A stretch of DNA of 5,949 bases from an uncultured Candidatus Melainabacteria bacterium (GTDB lineage Bacteria; Cyanobacteriota; Vampirovibrionia; Gastranaerophilales; Gastranaerophilaceae), in assembly GCA_934699705.1 (NCBI GenBank), contig CAKUXD010000050.1, positions 1-5,949 of the forward strand, in the 5' to 3' direction. Positions 1-4,006 of the stretch are shown here, piece by piece. The stretch's first letter is position 1, and every line of letters begins with the position of its first letter. Position numbers and translations under genes: made by a program. The notes beneath the pieces were generated by a model. That model was not told the origin of the DNA. It saw only the letters and a list, made by a program, of their open reading frames with translations, and did no database searches.

Positions 1-732
1 CATGAAACATTACTTGTAATTGATGCTATGACTGGGCAAGAGGCAGTAAATGTTGCTGAAAATTTTGATGCACAACTTGATTTAACAGGTTTGGTTTTAA
101 CAAAATTAGACGGCGATTCTCGCGGAGGTTCTGCGTTAAGCGTTGTATATTGTACTAAAAAGCCAATTAAATTAACTGGTACAGGTGAAAAAATAGACGC
201 GCTTGAAGATTTTTATCCAGAAAGAATGGCTACAAGAATTTTGGGCATGGGTGATATTGTTTCTCTTGTAGAACGTGCAAAAGAAGTATTCGACGAAGAT
301 GAAGCTAAAAAACTTCAGGAAAAAATGAAAAAGGCGGAATTTACTTTTGACGATTTCTTAAATATGAAACGCCAAATGAGCATGTTTGGTTCAATTGACC
401 AAATTTTAGGTATGCTTCCTGGCATGAACATTAAAAAAGAAGATAGAGAATTAATCTCTCACGAAGGCGAAAAGCAATTTAAAAGAATTGAAGTATTTAT
501 TCAAAGTATGACGCCTGAAGAACGCTCAAATCCGCAATTGTTAAATTCAAGTCGTAAGAAAAGAATTGCTGAAGGTTCTGGTATTCCGCTTCATGATATA
601 AATATTTTTGTGAAACAGTTTGAACAAATGCGCTCTATGATGAAAGGCATGAATCAAATGAAAGGCATGATGGGCAAAATGGGCGGTTTTGGATTGCAAA
701 AAATGATGCAGTCTATGAGAAATTTTAAATAA
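1..732 (+). CDS. ffh: Signal recognition particle protein Ffh (SRP54), 3' part, 5' end outside window
   Basis: Ffh is the GTPase of the signal recognition particle. With 4.5S RNA it binds signal sequences of nascent membrane proteins and delivers ribosomes to FtsY at the membrane. The frame is open from base 1, so the ATG at 28 is internal: the preceding residues HETLLVIDAMTGQ are the conserved end of the G domain. Visible next are the guanine-specificity motif TKLDGD (from nt 100) and the closing loop SRGGS, where DARGGA/DTRGGA is usual. The GTGEKIDALEDFYPERMATRI segment and RILGMGD lead into the M domain. The M domain carries the RNA-binding SRKKRIAEGSG helix (about nt 550-582) and a Met-rich tail. 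In total 243 codons are present, roughly the last half of a normal 440-480 residue Ffh. The usual downstream partner rpsP is not here; a sigma factor gene follows. No convincing hairpin terminator is seen after the stop. Confidence 0.97.
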   Translation, partial: HETLLVIDAMTGQEAVNVAENFDAQLDLTGLVLTKLDGDSRGGSALSVVYCTKKPIKLTGTGEKIDALEDFYPERMATRILGMGDIVSLVERAKEVFDEDEAKKLQEKMKKAEFTFDDFLNMKRQMSMFGSIDQILGMLPGMNIKKEDRELISHEGEKQFKRIEVFIQSMTPEERSNPQLLNSSRKKRIAEGSGIPLHDINIFVKQFEQMRSMMKGMNQMKGMMGKMGGFGLQKMMQSMRNFK

Positions 733-772
733 TTTCAAATCTTATTTTATAAAAAATAGCCTACGTGCATTA

Positions 773-803
773 TTACAAAGAGTGTGTTTTTTTACGATAG
801 AAT
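773..803 (+). promoter_or_regulatory. Weak candidate promoter for the ECF sigma / anti-sigma pair
   Basis: The gap after ffh contains TTACAA (773-778) and TAGAAT (798-803), a five-of-six match to the -10 consensus, with a 19-nt spacer, which is longer than ideal. If used, transcription would start near 810. That would exclude the GTG at 784 as the start codon of the sigma gene and favour ATG 820 or 850. An autoregulated ECF promoter or read-through from ffh are equally possible. This is pattern matching only. Confidence 0.2.
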
Positions 804-819
804 TTTTTATCCTAAATAT

Positions 820-1419
820 ATGAATTTAGGTAAATCTCAGTATAAAAAAATGCGTTTAGATGAACTTGTCATAGACTCTCAAAAAGGTGATTATAAAGCC
901 TTAGAGGAGTTAATTCGGCGAGAGCAAAAAAATGTTTTTGCAACATTTACCTATCTAAATCGTAAAAATGATAATGTCTATGATTTAACCCAAGAAGCAC
1001 TTTTGAAGATGGCTAAAGGTTTGCCAAATTTAAAAAATCCTAAGATGTTTAAAAGTTGGTTAAATCAGATTGTCATGAATTTATTTTATGATAATTTACG
1101 AAAATTAAACAGAGTTCCGCCAATGTTATCTTTGGAGATTGATGAGTCTAATCCGTATTCAACAAATCCGCAAATAAGTGTTCCGGATAAAAGATGTAAA
1201 CCTTTAGAAAAATGTTTATCAAATGAGTTGGATAGTTTGATAAAACGCGAAATGCAACAACTTCCAGATTATTTCAGAGTTCCTATTGTTTTGAGAGAAC
1301 TTCAGGGATTATCTTATGACGAGATTGCACAAATTACTAAAACAAACGTCGGTACTGTAAAATCAAGAATTTCAAGAGCAAGAAGCCGACTACAAGACGG
1401 TTTAAAGAATTATATTTAA
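820..1419 (+). CDS. ECF-type (extracytoplasmic function) RNA polymerase sigma factor
   Basis: Group 4 (ECF) sigma factors contain only the sigma-2 and sigma-4 domains and redirect RNA polymerase to a small regulon when released from an anti-sigma factor. Region 2 is seen in KGDYKALEELIRREQKNVF, followed by the DLTQEALLKMAKGL core and the SWLNQIVMNLFYDNLRK -10 recognition helix. A linker rich in Pro and Asn follows. Region 4 spans LPDYFRVPIVLRELQGLSYD plus EIAQITKTNVGTVKSRISRAR, a typical -35-binding helix-turn-helix. The start is uncertain: the frame is open to a GTG at 784 (211 aa), with ATGs at 820 (199 aa, chosen here) and 850 (189 aa, where family similarity begins). None has a good Shine-Dalgarno. 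The anti-sigma gene follows after 11 nt, which is the standard sigma/anti-sigma arrangement. The ECF subgroup was not assigned. Confidence 0.9.
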   Translation: MNLGKSQYKKMRLDELVIDSQKGDYKALEELIRREQKNVFATFTYLNRKNDNVYDLTQEALLKMAKGLPNLKNPKMFKSWLNQIVMNLFYDNLRKLNRVPPMLSLEIDESNPYSTNPQISVPDKRCKPLEKCLSNELDSLIKREMQQLPDYFRVPIVLRELQGLSYDEIAQITKTNVGTVKSRISRARSRLQDGLKNYI

Positions 1420-1423
1420 GGAG
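1418..1423 (+). promoter_or_regulatory. Strong Shine-Dalgarno of the anti-sigma gene
   Basis: AAGGAG lies 7 nt before ATG 1431 and overlaps the TAA stop codon of the sigma gene. It fixes the anti-sigma start and suggests translation coupled to the sigma gene. It is much stronger than anything in front of the sigma gene itself, which would favour anti-sigma in excess. Confidence 0.85.
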
Positions 1424-1430
1424 AAATTAT

Positions 1431-1973
1431 ATGGTACAGGATTTAACATGCTCTCAGGTAATTGCGTTGCTGACTTATTATGTACAAGGAAAAACGAATT
1501 ATCAAGTTACAAATTTCATTGAATCGCATTTGAAAAAATGTAAGTCTTGTCGCGACAAATTAGAAACACTTAAAAAAGTTTTGCAAAATTTGAATGCTGA
1601 AAAAATAAAAATTGATAATCTTGAGGTTAAAAAGGTTGTGCCAATATCGTCTTATGGTAATAATTTCATTGAAAAAATGTCTGCGTATTTAGACAATGAA
1701 CTCTCTGATGAGGATACTGTCAGGTTTAAAAAGTTTGCAATAGCAAATCCGCCTGTGCGTAAAGAATTGGAAAACATGTATAAGATTAAAAATGCGATAA
1801 ATTCTTCTTTTGAGAAAACCCGAAATAATTTTAAAGAGGATTTTACAAAAGATATAATTGTTAAATTAAATATACAAGATGTTATCTTTATGAAAGACCC
1901 TGTCTTTAAGGTTGTGTCTGTTTTTGTGGTGATTTTAACGTTATGTTCTTTAGGGGTTGTAATTTTGTTTTAA
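1431..1973 (+). CDS. Membrane-anchored zinc-finger anti-sigma factor (two ZAS-like units, second lacking ligands)
   Basis: This 180-residue protein most likely sequesters the ECF sigma factor encoded just upstream and releases it on an envelope or redox signal. The N-terminal unit (about residues 5-48) has the zinc-associated anti-sigma signature: Cys7, then His33-x3-Cys37-x2-Cys40 in the segment ESHLKKCKSC. A second unit (about 82-115) begins MSAYLDNELSDED, the classical opening of another anti-sigma domain, but where the His/Cys cluster should be it reads FAIANPPVRKEL, so it cannot bind zinc in the same way. A linker follows. A single hydrophobic segment at residues 158-180 ends the protein with essentially no periplasmic domain, so signal sensing would need a partner or cytoplasmic input. 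The ZAS assignment rests on motif and gene order. Its stop codon abuts the stop codon of the convergent pilD. Confidence 0.85.
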   Translation: MVQDLTCSQVIALLTYYVQGKTNYQVTNFIESHLKKCKSCRDKLETLKKVLQNLNAEKIKIDNLEVKKVVPISSYGNNFIEKMSAYLDNELSDEDTVRFKKFAIANPPVRKELENMYKIKNAINSSFEKTRNNFKEDFTKDIIVKLNIQDVIFMKDPVFKVVSVFVVILTLCSLGVVILF

Positions 1974-1982
1974 TTAACAAAA
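1963..1982. repeat. Inverted repeat across two abutting stop codons
   Basis: TTTTGTT (1963-1969) and AACAAAA (1976-1982) form a perfect 7-bp AT-rich stem around a 6-nt TTAATT loop. The loop lies across the junction of the anti-sigma stop (1971-1973) and the pilD stop (complement of 1974-1976). It is symmetric, so it would form on both transcripts. It has a single G-C pair and no clear U-tract after it on either strand, so a terminator role is doubtful. The composition alone could produce it by chance. Confidence 0.3.
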
Positions 1983-2996
1983 AATGAATAGAAAAATTAA
2001 AGAAGCCAGACACAAGGCAGGACCAAATGGCATGTGCGAAATTTCATTATTCTGTGGTAAATTCCCATTTAAGCTATCTTCAATCATTTTTTCGTTAATT
2101 TCTGCAAGATTTTTCGGTAAACTTTGAATAAGTCTTATTGCCAACAAAATACCGCTTAAAACAAGTATTAAATATAAAATCCATCTGATAAATACTGTAT
2201 TTGCGTTATTAAAGTAAATTACAAAAATTAAGTCGGCTAAAGTCGCAAAAATGAAAATGATAAAACTTGCAAAGGTTATAAAATCTTGTTTTTTGAAGAA
2301 TTTTATTAATAAAGCAGGTAGGCATGTCAAAACTTGAATTAAAAATGCTCCACCTAATATATATAATACGTGTTTCCAGCCAAAGCAAGCTCCTAATGCG
2401 CCAGCAATAAAAATATCGCCAATGCCAATAATCATGGTTCTCAGGGTTAAATATCCAAAGCCAAAAATCAACGTAATTATGCCAGCGCCAACAAGTATTC
2501 CTAGTATTGAGGCGATAAAGGAAGTGTTAAATATCCAAGTGTGCCCCTGATATAAGTTGCCAAAATTAAAAAAGTTATAAATTATACCAAATCCACCTAA
2601 AATATAGCTATGAAGGTTAAATGCAACGTGTTCTTTTATATCAGTTGTGCTAATTATAATTAGCATGCTTATAAATACAAGTATGAAAAATAAATTTACC
2701 GTAAATCCGAATTTTAAAAACGCGCTTAAAAATAAATATCCCGTTATAAATTCAATAATTGGGTACTGTATTGAGATTTTTTCATGACAAAATCCACATT
2801 TTCCTTTTAATAATATATAAGACAAAATAGGTATATTATGCCACCATTTTAATGGAGATTGGCATTTTGTACATTTAGATGGCGGATAAACAATAGATTC
2901 TTCACTTAATCCTCTTAAAATAACGACGTTTAAAAAACTTCCAATACAAAGACCTGTAATAAAGATAAAAAATCCTAAAACGATATTAACGCTCAT
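1974..2996 (-). CDS. pilD: Prepilin peptidase / N-methyltransferase (type IV prepilin leader peptidase)
   Basis: PilD is a polytopic inner-membrane aspartic peptidase that removes the leader of type IV prepilins or pseudopilins and methylates the new N-terminus. The N-terminal domain shows GSFLNVVILRG, then the zinc-binding cysteine pairs Cys42/Cys45 and Cys67/Cys70 flanking WWHNIPILSYILLKGKC, the hallmark of the methyltransferase-containing form. The peptidase aspartates are Asp119 (in STTDIKEHVAFN) and Asp194 (in GIGDIFIAGALGACFGW). The usual Lys of GxGDxK is replaced by Phe. The length of 340 aa exceeds the usual 250-290. The extra part is about residues 233-320, with two hydrophobic segments and an acidic/Asn-rich loop, inserted before the conserved terminal PFGPALCLASLIFLF helix. 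The ATG lies inside the end of the upstream sigma gene (11-nt overlap), so the two are co-transcribed and probably translationally coupled. Confidence 0.95.
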   Translation of the reverse strand: MSVNIVLGFFIFITGLCIGSFLNVVILRGLSEESIVYPPSKCTKCQSPLKWWHNIPILSYILLKGKCGFCHEKISIQYPIIEFITGYLFLSAFLKFGFTVNLFFILVFISMLIIISTTDIKEHVAFNLHSYILGGFGIIYNFFNFGNLYQGHTWIFNTSFIASILGILVGAGIITLIFGFGYLTLRTMIIGIGDIFIAGALGACFGWKHVLYILGGAFLIQVLTCLPALLIKFFKKQDFITFASFIIFIFATLADLIFVIYFNNANTVFIRWILYLILVLSGILLAIRLIQSLPKNLAEINEKMIEDSLNGNLPQNNEISHMPFGPALCLASLIFLFIFC

Positions 2997-3792
2997 TATT
3001 TTCGCTTTCTTGTTTATTTTTGTCGGTGATAATGTTGTAAATTTCAGATAATGCTCGTTTTAATTTTCTTGAAACCTGCATTTGAGATATACCAAGTTTT
3101 TCAGCTATTTCGCGTTGGTTTAAGTCCTCGTAATAATTTAATTCAACAACTTGTCTTAAATTTTCTGGCAATTCTTTAATTGCATTTGCTAACATAATTT
3201 TTTCTTCATAAGCGTTCAAAAATTCTTGATAATCGCCAGCTGGAATTTTGTCAGCAAGTGAAAAACAGTCTTCTTCGCTATTTGTAAAAGTTTGATCTAA
3301 AGAAATTGTGCTTTTTCTTCTGTCAACTTCAATAATATCGTTAATTTTGTTAACAGGTAAAGCCATGACTTTTGCAATTTGTTCGTTTGTAGGGTCTTCA
3401 ATGCCTTCTTCGGCTAATTTTTTTATAACAGTATTAATTCTAAAAGCAAGTTCTTGAATTTCTCTTGGCGCTTTAATCATTGATGCTTTATCTCGTAAAT
3501 AGTGTCTGATTTCACCAGTAATTAAATAGCTTGCGTAGGTTTTGAATTTTGTACTGATAGTAGGGTCAAAAAATTCAATGGCTTTAATTAATCCAACAGA
3601 GCCAACTTGAATTAGGTCATCAACTGGGTCAGTAGAACGTCTTGCCAAGGAGCATGCAAGCTTTTTTACAAGAGGCATGTTTGCAACAACAATTAAATTT
3701 AATAATTGTTTTTTTTGTTTTTCGTCGGAACTTTTTTTGTAATCTAAAAGCCATTTATTAATTTGTAATAAAGACTCGTCAGTAGTAGTCAA
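2986..3792 (-). CDS. Group 3 alternative sigma factor, SigF/SigB-like
   Basis: This is a 268-residue sigma-70 family factor with regions 2, 3 and 4 but no region 1.1, like the SigB/SigF group of Firmicutes and cyanobacterial SigF. Region 2 includes NMPLVKKLA, DDLIQVGSVGLIKAIEFFDP (residues 59-77) and the promoter-recognition helix TYASYLITGEIRHYLRD (about 86-101). Region 3 follows from APREIQELAFRINTVIKKL through ATDP-like EDPTNEQIAKVMAL to the SLDQ segment. Region 4 has LPENLRQVVELNYYEDL and the helix-turn-helix NQREIAEKLGISQMQVSRKL (about 225-244). The start is a TTG with GAGGT just upstream; no better in-frame ATG precedes the conserved part. In cyanobacteria SigF controls type IV pilus genes and motility; here the overlap with pilD suggests a similar role, by inference. 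No anti-sigma or anti-anti-sigma gene adjoins it in the window. Confidence 0.93.
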   Translation of the reverse strand: MTTTDESLLQINKWLLDYKKSSDEKQKKQLLNLIVVANMPLVKKLACSLARRSTDPVDDLIQVGSVGLIKAIEFFDPTISTKFKTYASYLITGEIRHYLRDKASMIKAPREIQELAFRINTVIKKLAEEGIEDPTNEQIAKVMALPVNKINDIIEVDRRKSTISLDQTFTNSEEDCFSLADKIPAGDYQEFLNAYEEKIMLANAIKELPENLRQVVELNYYEDLNQREIAEKLGISQMQVSRKLKRALSEIYNIITDKNKQESENNER

Positions 3793-3796
3793 TTTA

Positions 3797-3801
3797 ACCT
3801 C
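3797..3801 (-). promoter_or_regulatory. Shine-Dalgarno supporting the TTG start of the group 3 sigma gene
   Basis: Read on the minus strand, GAGGT lies 4 nt before TTG 3792-3790. The short spacing and non-ATG start suggest modest translation. It supports TTG as the true start because the protein's first residues already lead directly into region 2. Confidence 0.65.
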
Positions 3802-3830
3802 GGTTTTTTATATTTTTACCCTACAATTCA

Positions 3831-3839
3831 ATTATATCA
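3831..3839 (-). promoter_or_regulatory. Extended -10 promoter of the sigma / pilD operon
   Basis: On the minus strand this reads TGATATAAT: a perfect TATAAT preceded by the TGN extension. No good -35 hexamer is found 16-18 nt upstream, which is typical of extended -10 promoters or of promoters needing an activator. The predicted start near 3824 gives a leader of about 30 nt before the TTG start codon, with the GAGGT site inside it. Confidence 0.6.
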
Positions 3840-3894
3840 TGAAAAAAATGTAACGATTTATTACAAATGTGTCATGAAAATATCAAAATGTAGC
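3837..3894. repeat. Pair of near-identical direct repeats in the divergent promoter region
   Basis: Copy 1 (3837-3854) is TCATGAAAA followed by AAATGTAAC. Copy 2 (3872-3894) is TCATGAAAA, five extra bases TATCA, then AAATGTAGC. Apart from the insertion, 17 of 18 positions match. The copies start 35 nt apart. Copy 1 touches the -10 element of the sigma/pilD promoter and fills its -35 region, so the pair could be binding sites for a regulator. TCATGA is itself palindromic. In AT-rich DNA chance similarity is possible, but matching at both ends makes it notable. Confidence 0.5.
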
Positions 3895-3914
3895 AACTTT
3901 TTTTTTGATGATGT

Positions 3915-3941
3915 TTGATAATAATATAAGTGTTTTATTAT
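3915..3941 (+). promoter_or_regulatory. Candidate promoter for the DHH phosphoesterase gene
   Basis: TTGATA (3915-3920, five of six to the -35 consensus) and TATTAT (3936-3941) are separated by 15 nt, shorter than the 17-nt ideal. A start near 3948 would leave a leader of about 59 nt. Several other TATA-like words are nearby in this AT-rich stretch, so the exact promoter is not settled. A run of nine T (3898-3906) lies just upstream. Confidence 0.3.
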
Positions 3942-3992
3942 TTGTGTGTGTAAAAAATAAAAAGTAAAAAATATTGTTCACTTTATAAACTT

Positions 3993-3999
3993 AGAAAGG
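3993..3999 (+). promoter_or_regulatory. Shine-Dalgarno of the DHH phosphoesterase gene
   Basis: AGAAAGG lies 7 nt before ATG 4007, an ideal distance. It fixes the start of the long right-hand gene, even though the first 75 residues resemble no catalytic domain. Confidence 0.8.
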
Positions 4000-4006
4000 C
4001 ATTCTA

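Noticed and set aside
547..738. Minus-strand open frame of 63 codons opposite the end of ffh
   Set aside because: It is His/Phe-rich because it is antisense to the Met/Lys-rich Ffh tail; it has no start context of its own and overlaps a certain gene.
784..819. GTG at 784 as the start of the ECF sigma gene
   Set aside because: No usable Shine-Dalgarno at proper distance, the first residues have no family similarity, and a possible promoter -10 lies downstream of it. It was kept as an alternative only.
3849..3865. Inverted repeat TGTAA-N7-TTACA as an operator
   Set aside because: The arms are only 5 bp and AT-rich, easily found by chance; the longer direct repeats at the same place explain the sequence better.
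3898..3906. Run of nine T as a possible terminator
   Set aside because: No GC-containing hairpin precedes it, and no gene on the plus strand ends upstream of it.
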